Below, one piece after another: positions 51,263-59,841 of a stretch of DNA of 64,000 nucleotides. Source of the DNA: Haloimpatiens massiliensis. GTDB taxonomy: Bacteria; Bacillota; Clostridia; Clostridiales; Clostridiaceae. Below the pieces are notes generated by a model, which did not search any database, was not told the DNA's origin, and was given only the letters and a program-made list of their open reading frames with translations. The stretch lies in the NCBI RefSeq assembly GCF_900184255.1, contig NZ_LT854640.1:124345-188344 (forward strand), read 5' to 3'. The translations under genes and the position numbers were made by a program. Numbering within the stretch: the stretch's first letter is position 1; the number at the start of each line of letters is the position of its first letter.

Positions 51263-51964
51263 GTGAAAGAAAAGAGAAAACTTTTAGATAGTTTTAACGA
51301 TGCAATTGAAGGGGTAATTTATGCCATAAGAACTCAAAAAAACATGAGAATTCATATGATAGCAGCAATTTTAGTTTTAATATCATGCTTTTTCTTTGAT
51401 CTTACGAAAAATGAATTGCTTATAGTTACAATCACTATAACCTTAGTGATATTTGCAGAAATGATAAACACAGCAGTAGAGTTTGCAATTGATGCTACTA
51501 CTAATTACTATCATCCATTAGCAAAAATAGCTAAAAACATAGCTGCAGGGGCGGTTTTTATAACAGCTTTAAATGCAGTACTAGTAGGATTTATATTGTT
51601 TTGGGATAAACTTCAATACATTAATTTTTTAACTCTAAAAAAAATAAGAAATGCAGATACCTATATGATGTTTATTATATTGGTAATAGTTTGTATAGCT
51701 ACAGTGATTGTAAAAGCTATATATGGAGAAGGAACACCACTTAAAGGAGGCATGCCTAGTGGACATAGTGCTTTGGCATTTTCTATAGCTACAATAATAG
51801 CTCTATTAACAGTGGAACCATCTGCTATAATATTAAGCTATTTGTTGGCTATAATAGTTGCACAAAGTAGAGTAGACTCAGAGGTTCACTCTGTACTAGA
51901 AGTAGTTCTAGGGGCGCTATTTGGCATTATATTGACTATAATAATATTTAAGTTTTTAAATTAG
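51263..51964 (+). CDS. Undecaprenol/diacylglycerol kinase fused to PAP2 phosphatase
   Basis: 233 residues in two membrane domains. Residues 1-120 are a DagK domain (RTQKNMRIHM; FAEMINTAVEFAIDATT with the catalytic Glu), in Gram-positives usually an undecaprenol kinase. Residues about 130-233 are a PAP2 phosphatase with MPSGHSALAF and SRVDSEVHSVLEVVLGAL; its first motif is reduced to the GTPLKGG segment. The two domains would phosphorylate and dephosphorylate lipid carriers, so net direction is unclear. GTG 51263 after AGGTGGTG. Position before cdd and era is the usual place of dgkA. Confidence 0.9.
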   Translation: MKEKRKLLDSFNDAIEGVIYAIRTQKNMRIHMIAAILVLISCFFFDLTKNELLIVTITITLVIFAEMINTAVEFAIDATTNYYHPLAKIAKNIAAGAVFITALNAVLVGFILFWDKLQYINFLTLKKIRNADTYMMFIILVIVCIATVIVKAIYGEGTPLKGGMPSGHSALAFSIATIIALLTVEPSAIILSYLLAIIVAQSRVDSEVHSVLEVVLGALFGIILTIIIFKFLN

Positions 51965-52061
51965 TGATACATGTATTGCTTGAAACAGCTAAAAATAATG
52001 ATATAATTTATATACAATGTATAAGAATATAGATTGTATTAATAAATTTGGAGGTATGATT

Positions 52062-52460
52062 ATGGAAATAAAAGAATTGATATATAAAGCAAAAACGGCC
52101 AGAGAAAAAGCATACTCACCATATTCAAATTTTAAAGTTGGAGCAGCTGTGCTTATGGACAATGGAGAGGTGTATACAGGATGTAATATAGAAAATGCAT
52201 CTTTTGGAGCTACAAATTGTGCAGAAAGAACAGCTATATTTAAGGCAGTATCAGAAGGAGCTAAAGAAATAAAAGCCATAGCCTTAATAGGAAGTGAAGA
52301 AGAATTTACTTACCCATGTGGTATATGCAGACAGGTGATATCTGAATTTGCAGATGAAGATATCAAAATAATAATTGCGAAAAACGAAGAAGAATATATT
52401 GTTAAAAATTTAAATGATATATTGCCAGGAGCATTTACTAAAAAGGACTTAAATAAATAG
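52062..52460 (+). CDS. cdd: Cytidine deaminase
   Basis: 132-residue zinc enzyme converting (deoxy)cytidine to (deoxy)uridine. CNIENASFGATNCAERTA carries the catalytic Cys-Ala-Glu, and YPCGICRQVISEF the PCxxC zinc ligands. ATG 52062 is chosen because GGAGG at 52050-52054 is 7 bases away; ATG 52056 would be only 1 base away, and the open frame further up has no site. Between dagK and era, as in Bacillus. Confidence 0.95.
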   Translation: MEIKELIYKAKTAREKAYSPYSNFKVGAAVLMDNGEVYTGCNIENASFGATNCAERTAIFKAVSEGAKEIKAIALIGSEEEFTYPCGICRQVISEFADEDIKIIIAKNEEEYIVKNLNDILPGAFTKKDLNK

Positions 52461-52477
52461 TTACAAGAGGAGGAAAA

Positions 52478-53362
52478 ATGTTTAAATCAGGATTTGTTAC
52501 AATAATAGGAAGACCTAATGTGGGAAAATCCACATTAACAAATTATTTATTAGGAGAAAAATTATCTATAGTTTCTAATAAACCTCAAACTACTAGGAAT
52601 AATATACAAACCGTCCTAACAGGGGAGGACTATCAATTAGTATTTGTGGATACACCGGGCATACATAAGCCTAAGCATAAATTAGGAGAATATATGGTTG
52701 ATATAGCCACAGAATCTATAAATAATGTAGACTTAGTATTATTCCTAACCACTGCAGATGTGGAATTAGGTAAGGGTGATTTATATATATTAGAACAGTT
52801 AAAAAACATTAATAAACCTGTATTTCTAGTGGTGAATAAAATTGACGAAAGTAATCCAGAAAGAATAGCAAAAACTTTAGAAAATTACGGAGATGTTTAT
52901 GGATTTAAAGAAATAATTCCCATATCAGCTAAAAATGGCAAAAATGTAGATACACTTTTAAATTTAATGATAGACAATATGCCAGAAGGACCTATGTATT
53001 ACCCTAAAGATATGATAGCTGATGTACAGGAAAGATTTGTAGTTACAGAGATTATTAGAGAAAAAGCACTGAGACTTTTAAAGGAAGAAGTACCACATGG
53101 AATAGCTGTGGAAGTTGTATCTATGAAGCAAACTCAAAGTGGAAAATATAAAATTGATGTAAATATAATATGTGAAAAGAAGTCTCACAAAGGTATAATA
53201 ATAGGTAAACAAGGAACTATGCTAGGGAAGATTACAAGGTATGCTGAGGAAGATATGAAAACTTTCTTAGGTGAAAAGGTTGACTTGACTATATGGGTTA
53301 AAGTAAGGAAAGAATGGAGAGATGACAATAATCTTTTAAGGGAACTTGGATATAAGAAGTAA
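52478..53362 (+). CDS. era: GTPase Era
   Basis: GTPase that binds the 3' end of 16S rRNA in 30S assembly. 294 residues: GRPNVGKST (P loop), DTPGIHKPKHKLGEYM, NKID and SAKNG in the G domain, then a C-terminal KH domain with GIIIGKQGTMLGKI. GAGGAGG before the ATG. 17 bp after cdd and 76 bp before recO, the standard order. Confidence 0.97.
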   Translation: MFKSGFVTIIGRPNVGKSTLTNYLLGEKLSIVSNKPQTTRNNIQTVLTGEDYQLVFVDTPGIHKPKHKLGEYMVDIATESINNVDLVLFLTTADVELGKGDLYILEQLKNINKPVFLVVNKIDESNPERIAKTLENYGDVYGFKEIIPISAKNGKNVDTLLNLMIDNMPEGPMYYPKDMIADVQERFVVTEIIREKALRLLKEEVPHGIAVEVVSMKQTQSGKYKIDVNIICEKKSHKGIIIGKQGTMLGKITRYAEEDMKTFLGEKVDLTIWVKVRKEWRDDNNLLRELGYKK

Positions 53363-53438
53363 AGTTTCCATAAAGTTAATAAAGTATTATAGAAGAATAT
53401 GAAGAATTTAGGGTATAATATATATAGGAGATGATTTT

Positions 53439-54194
53439 CTGTCAACTTATAAGACTAAAGCAATAATTTTAAAAACTCAAGATTATAAGGAAAATGACAA
53501 AATTATATGGTTATTTACAGAAAAAATAGGTAAGATTTCAGCTATAGCTAAAGGAGCTAAAAAGAATAAAAGTAAGTTTTTATCATCTACTTTGCCCTTT
53601 TGCTTTGGAGAATTTGTCATATATAGAGGAAAGAGTATGTACCTAATAAATGAGGTTCAGATTATTCACTCCTTTGGAGAATTTTTAAACGATTTAGAAA
53701 TGTTAACATACGCATCTTATTTAAATGAACTTATAGATATAGCACTTTTAGAGGAAGAAAGTAATAGAGAACTTTTTAGGCAAGTAGTTACAGCTTACTA
53801 TCTTATGAAAAACAAAGTTGGAGATGTAGAAATACTAGTAAGAGCTTTTGAAATTAAACTATTAAGTTTTACAGGATACGGATTAAATTTTCAAAACTGT
53901 TGTATTTGTGGTAAAAAAATAAGTTCCTCCAATTATATTAATTTTTCTTATGGCGGAGGGGTGTGCAGTGAATGTAACAAACAAAATGGTGTGACCTTAA
54001 CTAATACTGCGTATAATGTATTAAAAATTCTATCTAACTTTCCCTTAGAAAAGGTTCATAGAGTTAGTGTTAAGGAGGATACAAAAAAAGAATTATATAA
54101 AATATTATATGGTTTTATATTAGAGAACTATCAAAAAGCACCTAAAAGTTTGAATATGTTAAATGTTTTTAAGGAGGAGAGTAAAAATGAGTGA
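53439..54194 (+). CDS. recO: DNA repair protein RecO, with a CTG start
   Basis: Recombination mediator that helps RecA load. 251 residues from the CTG at 53439: STYKTKAIILKTQDYKENDK is the conserved RecO OB-fold start and cannot be omitted, but there is no ATG, GTG or TTG in frame before the TTG at 53592. TAGGAG at 53425-53430 has an 8-base spacer to the CTG. The zinc cysteines are in CCICGKK and GVCSEC. It overlaps the next gene by 8 bp. Starting at 53592 would remove about 50 essential residues. Confidence 0.9.
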   Translation: MSTYKTKAIILKTQDYKENDKIIWLFTEKIGKISAIAKGAKKNKSKFLSSTLPFCFGEFVIYRGKSMYLINEVQIIHSFGEFLNDLEMLTYASYLNELIDIALLEEESNRELFRQVVTAYYLMKNKVGDVEILVRAFEIKLLSFTGYGLNFQNCCICGKKISSSNYINFSYGGGVCSECNKQNGVTLTNTAYNVLKILSNFPLEKVHRVSVKEDTKKELYKILYGFILENYQKAPKSLNMLNVFKEESKNE

Positions 54195-54774
54195 TGTAAC
54201 TTTAGAAAAGATTGACATGATAATAGAAAGGACTGGGGTCAGTTATACAGAAGCAAAGGAAGCTTTAGAAGCATGTGATGGTGATGTAGTAGAAGCATTA
54301 GTATATATAGAAAGCAACAAAAAAAATGAGTCTCCTTATACCACAAAAGAAGAATTTATAGCATGGGTTAAAGATTTAATAAAAAAAGGTCAGGCAACTA
54401 GAATCAAAATAAAAAGGGATGACAAGGTTCTTGTAGATATGCCTGTAAATGCAGGTGTTGCTGCTGGGGTTATTTCTTTAATTTGGTGGCCTATAGCTGC
54501 AACTTTATTAGTTACTGCAGTTTTTGCTAAGATAACTGTAGAAATAACTAAAAAAGACGGTACGGTAGAAGTTGTAAATAAAATAATAAAAACTAAAGCT
54601 TCTGAGGTTAAGGATATAGTTAAAGATGCAAGCAGCGATATTAAAGAAAAAATAAATTCTAAAATGAATAAAGATAAATATGAAGAAGAAAGTGACAATG
54701 TATATCAATATACAGTTAATTTTGAAGAAGATGAGAAAGAAGATAACAGAGAAGATAGTAACAAAAATTATTAA
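54187..54774 (+). CDS. DUF4342 protein with UBA-like N terminus
   Basis: 195 residues from ATG 54187 (AGGAGAG upstream, inside the end of recO). Residues 1-45 resemble a UBA/TS-N fold (VSYTEAKEALEACDGDVVEALVYIE), as in EF-Ts. A DUF4342 domain follows (about 55-130; IKIKRDDKVLVDMPVNAGVAAG) with one hydrophobic segment (ISLIWWPIAATLLVTAVFA), then an acidic coiled tail. Function unknown; a membrane association is likely. Coupled to recO by the 8-bp overlap. Confidence 0.85.
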   Translation: MSDVTLEKIDMIIERTGVSYTEAKEALEACDGDVVEALVYIESNKKNESPYTTKEEFIAWVKDLIKKGQATRIKIKRDDKVLVDMPVNAGVAAGVISLIWWPIAATLLVTAVFAKITVEITKKDGTVEVVNKIIKTKASEVKDIVKDASSDIKEKINSKMNKDKYEEESDNVYQYTVNFEEDEKEDNREDSNKNY

Positions 54775-54780
54775 TAAATA

Positions 54781-54804
54781 AGCTGGCAGATAATACTGCC
54801 AGCT
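54781..54804 (+). terminator. Terminator after the DUF4342 gene
   Basis: AGCTGGCAG pairs with CTGCCAGCT around ATAATA, 6 bp past the stop. The trailing T-run is weak. Confidence 0.7.
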
Positions 54805-54944
54805 TTGTGCATAAATGAGGCTATTTTGATGTGGAAAAAAGAATTATAATAAAAAAAGTATATACTATTGAAATTTTTTGTTAAAAAATATATCATTATT
54901 ATGTTTAAATGGTATAATAGAAGTTAGTATATGTTAGAAAGAGG

Positions 54945-55586
54945 GTGGCTACTATTAAACTTACAGATAGACAACAAGAAATAATAAGATTAGTTAAAGA
55001 AAATCAACCCATGACTAGTGAGAAAATAGCTGCTAATTTGAATTTAACAAGAGCTGCACTTAGACCAGATTTGGCTATACTTACAATGACTGGAATATTA
55101 GATGCTAGGCCTAAAGTAGGCTATATATATTCTAATAAACCCTCTTATAGTCTTGTTTATGATTATATTAGGAAAATATCAGTAGAAGAAATAATGTCAA
55201 AGCCAGTAGTTGTAAAAGAAGATACGTCTATATATGATGCAATTTTGCATTTGTTTTTAAATGATGTAGGAACTCTTTTTGTAGAAAATAATGATACATT
55301 AGTGGGTGCTATATCAAGAAAAGACTTTTTAAAGATTGCTATGGGTGGAACGGATATGCACAAAGTTCCAGTGGGAATTATAATGACTAGAATGCCAAAT
55401 ATAGTTTTTGTGGATCCTAAGGATACAGCTTATAATGCAGCAAAGAAAATAATGGATCATGAGGTTGACAGCCTTCCAGTAGTAGAAAATTTTATTAGTG
55501 AAGGAAAAGAATTTTTCAAAATAGTTGGTAAGGTTTCTAAAACAAATATAACTAAAATATTTGTTAAATTAGGAGAGAACAGCTAA
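54945..55586 (+). CDS. CcpN-like transcriptional regulator with two CBS domains
   Basis: 213 residues: an HTH_11 winged helix (about 5-55, MTSEKIAANLNLTRAALRPDLAIL) and two CBS domains (from VEEIMSKPVVV and IIMTRMPNIVFV). Bacillus CcpN, which has the same layout, represses gluconeogenic genes in response to ATP/ADP. Here it lies directly before ppdK, which points to control of pyruvate-PEP interconversion (inference). The GTG start at 54945 abuts the AAGAGGG site, unusually close, but it matches the N terminus of the family. Confidence 0.88.
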   Translation: MATIKLTDRQQEIIRLVKENQPMTSEKIAANLNLTRAALRPDLAILTMTGILDARPKVGYIYSNKPSYSLVYDYIRKISVEEIMSKPVVVKEDTSIYDAILHLFLNDVGTLFVENNDTLVGAISRKDFLKIAMGGTDMHKVPVGIIMTRMPNIVFVDPKDTAYNAAKKIMDHEVDSLPVVENFISEGKEFFKIVGKVSKTNITKIFVKLGENS

Positions 55587-55646
55587 ATTTATTTAGTGTT
55601 GTCTCTTAATTATATAAAACGTATACGCCGTAAAGGGGGACTAAAA

Positions 55647-58280
55647 ATGTCGGATAATAAATATGTATATTTATTTAATGAAGGCAATGCCAAAATGAGA
55701 AATCTTTTAGGAGGAAAGGGTGCCAATTTAGCGGAAATGACTAATTTGGGAATACCTGTACCAGAAGGTTTTACAGTAACAACAGAAGCTTGTGTTAAGT
55801 ATTATGATGATGGTAAGAAAGTAGATTCTTGCGTTATTTCTCAAATAGAAGATGCCATGATAAAAATAGAAGAATCTACAGGTAAAAAATTTGGTTCTAA
55901 GGAAAATCCTCTTCTTGTATCTGTTAGATCAGGGGCTAGAGTTTCTATGCCTGGTATGATGGATACTATATTAAATTTAGGATTAAATGATGAAACTGTA
56001 GAAGCTATGGCTAAATTAACTAATAATGAAAGATTTGCATATGATTCATATAGAAGATTTATTCAGATGTTTTCAGATGTAGTTATGGGAATAGAAAAAA
56101 GAAAATTTGAAGAAATATTGGATGAATTTAAATGTAAAAAAGGCGTAAAATATGATACAGATTTAGATGCACAAGATTTAAAAAATGTGGTTGAAAGCTA
56201 TAAAAACGTATATAAAAAAGAAATGGGAGAAGAATTTCCACAGGAACCTAAAATACAGTTAATAGAAGCTGTTACAGCTGTATTTAGATCCTGGGACAAT
56301 CCAAGAGCAAACGTTTATAGAAGACTTAATGATATACCAGGAGATTGGGGTACTGCTGTAAACGTTCAAAGAATGGCTTTTGGTAATATGGGAAATACCT
56401 CTGGAACTGGCGTAGCATTTACCAGAAACCCAGCTAATGGAGAAAATAAGATATTTGGTGAATACTTAATAAATGCTCAAGGTGAAGATGTAGTTGCTGG
56501 AGTAAGAACTCCACAGCCATTACAAAAATTAGAAGAAGATTTACCTGAATGCTATGAGCAATTTATGAATATTGCAAAAAAATTAGAAAATCACTATAGA
56601 GATATGCAAGATATGGAATTTACCATAGAACAAGGCAAATTGTATTTTTTACAAACAAGAAATGGAAAAAGAACTGCTCAAGCTGCGTTAAAAATAGCTG
56701 TAGACTTAGTAAATGAAGGACTTCTTACTAAGGAAGAGGCTATTTTAAAAGTAGAACCAAAACAGTTAGATACATTGCTTCATCCTAATTTTGATGAAAA
56801 AGAGTTAAAGAAAGCAAAAACTGTAGCAAAAGGATTACCAGCTTCTCCAGGAGCTGCTTCAGGAAGAGTTTATTTTACTGCTGAAGATGCTAAAATGCAT
56901 CATGAAAGTGGCGAAAAGGTAGTTCTTGTAAGATTAGAAACTTCTCCAGAAGATATAGAAGGAATGGTTGCGTCAGAGGGCATATTAACTGTAAGAGGTG
57001 GTATGACATCTCACGCTGCAGTTGTAGCAAGAGGTATGGGAACTTGTTGTGTAGCAGGTTGTGGAGAAATAATTGTAGATGAAAAGGCAAAAACTTTTGA
57101 AGCTGCTGGACAAATATTTCATGAAGGCGATTACATTTCATTGGATGGAACTACAGGAAATGTATACGGTAAGTTAATAAAGACTGTTTCACCAGAAATG
57201 TCAGGACATTTTGGAATATTTATGAGCTGGGCAGATGAAATTAGAAAATTAAAAGTTAGAACTAATGCAGACACTCCAAAGGATGCTAAACAAGCAGTTG
57301 AATTTGGTGCACAGGGTATAGGTCTTTGTAGAACAGAGCATATGTTCTTTGATGAAAAGAGAATACCTTCTGTTAGAGAAATGATAGTTGCTAAAACAGT
57401 AGAACAAAGAGAAAAAGCTTTAGAAAAACTTTTGCCAATGCAAAGGGAAGATTTTATAGGAATATATGAAGCTATGGAGGGAAGACCTGTAACTATAAGA
57501 CTTTTAGATCCACCACTACATGAATTCCTTCCAAATGAAGAAGAAGACATGAGAGAACTATCAAAGGAAATGGGAATAACCTTTGAAGAATTAAAAGCTA
57601 CAGTAGCATCGTTACATGAATTTAATCCAATGATGGGTCACAGAGGTTGTAGACTTGCAGTTTCATATCCAGAGATAGCAAGAATGCAAACAAGAGCTAT
57701 AATTGAGGCAGCAATAAAGGTTAATAAAGAAAAAGACTATAATATAGTACCAGAAATAATGATACCACTAGTAGGAGAATTGAAAGAGTTAAAATATGTT
57801 AAAGATACAATAACAAAAGAAGCAGATGAAATAATTAAATCAGAAGGTATAGAATTAAGATATATAGTAGGTACTATGATAGAAATACCAAGAGCAGCTA
57901 TTACAGCAGATGAGATAGCCAAAGAAGCAGAATTCTTCTCCTTTGGAACTAATGATTTAACTCAAATGACTTTTGGATTTTCAAGAGATGATGCAGGTAA
58001 ATTTTTGAAATATTATTATGAAAATAAGATTTATGAATTTGATCCATTCCAAAAATTAGATCAAGTTGGAGTGGGAAGATTAGTAGAAATTGCAACAGAC
58101 CTAGGAAGAAAAACTAGACCAAACATTAAATTAGGAATTTGTGGAGAACATGGAGGAGATCCTTCATCTGTAGAGTTCTGCCACAATGTTGGATTGGATT
58201 ATGTATCTTGTTCACCATATAGAGTTCCTATAGCTAGATTAGCAGCAGCTCAAGCTGAAGTGAAAAATCCTAGAAAATAA
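55647..58280 (+). CDS. ppdK: Pyruvate, phosphate dikinase
   Basis: Interconverts pyruvate + ATP + Pi and PEP + AMP + PPi. 877 residues: N-terminal ATP-grasp (GNAKMRNLLGGKGANLAEM, then SGARVSMPGMMDTILNLG), swivelling His domain with GGMTSHAAVVARGMG (phospho-His and the regulatory Thr), and the C-terminal TIM barrel with GLCRTEHMF and the SFGTNDLTQ block. ATG 55647 follows AAGGGGG; the open frame extends upstream through the spacer without a site. No PPDK regulatory protein gene is adjacent. Confidence 0.97.
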   Translation: MSDNKYVYLFNEGNAKMRNLLGGKGANLAEMTNLGIPVPEGFTVTTEACVKYYDDGKKVDSCVISQIEDAMIKIEESTGKKFGSKENPLLVSVRSGARVSMPGMMDTILNLGLNDETVEAMAKLTNNERFAYDSYRRFIQMFSDVVMGIEKRKFEEILDEFKCKKGVKYDTDLDAQDLKNVVESYKNVYKKEMGEEFPQEPKIQLIEAVTAVFRSWDNPRANVYRRLNDIPGDWGTAVNVQRMAFGNMGNTSGTGVAFTRNPANGENKIFGEYLINAQGEDVVAGVRTPQPLQKLEEDLPECYEQFMNIAKKLENHYRDMQDMEFTIEQGKLYFLQTRNGKRTAQAALKIAVDLVNEGLLTKEEAILKVEPKQLDTLLHPNFDEKELKKAKTVAKGLPASPGAASGRVYFTAEDAKMHHESGEKVVLVRLETSPEDIEGMVASEGILTVRGGMTSHAAVVARGMGTCCVAGCGEIIVDEKAKTFEAAGQIFHEGDYISLDGTTGNVYGKLIKTVSPEMSGHFGIFMSWADEIRKLKVRTNADTPKDAKQAVEFGAQGIGLCRTEHMFFDEKRIPSVREMIVAKTVEQREKALEKLLPMQREDFIGIYEAMEGRPVTIRLLDPPLHEFLPNEEEDMRELSKEMGITFEELKATVASLHEFNPMMGHRGCRLAVSYPEIARMQTRAIIEAAIKVNKEKDYNIVPEIMIPLVGELKELKYVKDTITKEADEIIKSEGIELRYIVGTMIEIPRAAITADEIAKEAEFFSFGTNDLTQMTFGFSRDDAGKFLKYYYENKIYEFDPFQKLDQVGVGRLVEIATDLGRKTRPNIKLGICGEHGGDPSSVEFCHNVGLDYVSCSPYRVPIARLAAAQAEVKNPRK

Positions 58281-58305
58281 TTAAAGAATAGTTAAAAATA
58301 ATTTG

Positions 58306-58395
58306 AATCCCCAATCCCCAATTTACAGTTCCCAAGTAATAAACACTAAACCAGTGTTTTAGTAAACTAGGGGGCCCAGGTTGGAGACTGGGGAT
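58306..58395. terminator. Stuttered inverted repeat / terminator between ppdK and cotS-like gene
   Basis: AATCCCCAATCCCCAATT on the left pairs with AGACTGGGGATT on the right, with an inner AAACACT/AGTGTTT stem, followed by TATTTTAAATTTTAA. It separates two convergent genes and could terminate both. Built like the repeats at 21981, 27322 and 34651. Confidence 0.55.
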
Positions 58396-58399
58396 TATT

Positions 58400-59467
58400 T
58401 TAAATTTTAATCTTAAATCTACCTTCTATATAATCTATAAAATTATATGCAAATTTTAATTGCTCCTGTTCATTTTTAACAGATTTTAAAAGTATTTTAA
58501 CAAAACTGTTTTTATTACATTTATTTATATTATTAAAGTAATCTCTAGATATTCTCCAATATTTTTGAGGAAAAGCCAAATAGCATAGAATATATAAATA
58601 TTCATCTAAATTTAAAGGTAAAGTTTCTTCATATTCTTTAAGATATTTAAGTGTAAGGTTTAAATCCCATTTCGTGTTGTCTCTTCTTAAAAATCTTCTG
58701 AAAAAATATGAAATATCGTGAACGCAATAGTCCATTTCACATTTATCAAAATCAATTACCCATATATCAATATTATCATCAAACAATAAGTTTTTATTTA
58801 CATAATCCAAATGGCATAGGCAACTAGATAAGTTGTCTGTATTTATTATATAAGAACTATTTAAAGAAATTTTACCAAGGGCTTCATTTACATCAAAATG
58901 GTCATTAAAAATATTGGAAAAATTATCATTATGCTTAACGGCTAAATTGAAATTTTTTAATAATCTTTCATATCTCCTATTTGTTGAAGAAAATATATCA
59001 CTGTAATTTTCTCTTAAACTGCTACCGGTAATAGGTTGAAAATTTCTGCTTACATAATGCATTTTGGATAGATTTCTAACAGCTCTAATCATGTGTTCAT
59101 GGTTATCATAGTCACATTTAATTCCATCTACCCAAGGAGTTAATATAAATAGCATGTTTTCATACTGAACAAATCGACTTCCAGAGTCTGTGGCAAGAAA
59201 GCGAGGAATTCTTAAACCAAATCTATATAGCCATTCCACTGAGGAATATACAAATAGAAGATCCTCAATGCCAAAATAAACTTTTTTAAGGCAATAGGAT
59301 TTATCATTATAAGTTATTTTATATACTGCTCTTTGTTTCTCTGTGTTTTTAATTTTTATTTGTTCTATGTGAGCATTTTCCAGATTGTAATGACATAAAA
59401 CGTATTTTTTTAAATTATATTCAGATAATAGTTTTATATTACTATATAAATTAGCCTTCGAAGGCAT
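58400..59467 (-). CDS. CotS-family spore coat protein (kinase-like fold)
   Basis: About 355 residues with an aminoglycoside-phosphotransferase-like fold: VYKITYNDKSYCLKKV (lysine strand), CLCHLDYVNKNLLFDD (HxDxxxxN catalytic loop; His-Leu-Asp present) and VIDFDKCEMDYCVHDI (metal Asp). CotS/YutH-type members are spore coat components. ATG 59467 with AAAGGA 10 bases upstream is favoured; ATG 59491 would add eight residues but has a poor site. Lies alone between ppdK and dnaG. Confidence 0.85.
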   Translation of the reverse strand: MPSKANLYSNIKLLSEYNLKKYVLCHYNLENAHIEQIKIKNTEKQRAVYKITYNDKSYCLKKVYFGIEDLLFVYSSVEWLYRFGLRIPRFLATDSGSRFVQYENMLFILTPWVDGIKCDYDNHEHMIRAVRNLSKMHYVSRNFQPITGSSLRENYSDIFSSTNRRYERLLKNFNLAVKHNDNFSNIFNDHFDVNEALGKISLNSSYIINTDNLSSCLCHLDYVNKNLLFDDNIDIWVIDFDKCEMDYCVHDISYFFRRFLRRDNTKWDLNLTLKYLKEYEETLPLNLDEYLYILCYLAFPQKYWRISRDYFNNINKCNKNSFVKILLKSVKNEQEQLKFAYNFIDYIEGRFKIKI

Positions 59468-59491
59468 TGAAAACACATCCTTTATAAACAT

Positions 59492-59841
59492 TCCACTATA
59501 AAGATATTAAAATATTCTTAATATTATACATTTTTATTTAAAAAAAGGATTTTTAATAATAGTATAGAATAAGTTTATGAATAAATATTTGAATAATATG
59601 AGAAAATAATATTTACGGGAAACAATATTTACAAAATTATATATATATTTTATATAATTTTGATAAAATTCCTTATGTGGAAATTTAATAAAATAAAAAA
59701 TATGAAGGAATTTAATATTTTATAAAGAATATAATAAGTACAATGTAAAAAAAATAAAAAATAAAAGAAGGAGTTTATATTTTTTTGTCGAATAGTATTA
59801 AATTCGTACTAAAATAATTATAGTTAGGTGGGAGAGTTTTA
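59492..59841. other. Divergent intergenic region, cotS-like / dnaG
   Basis: About 350 bp, extremely AT-rich, between divergent genes. It must hold both promoters, but I cannot single out a convincing -35/-10 pair. No repeat family copy and no small gene seen. Confidence 0.5.
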
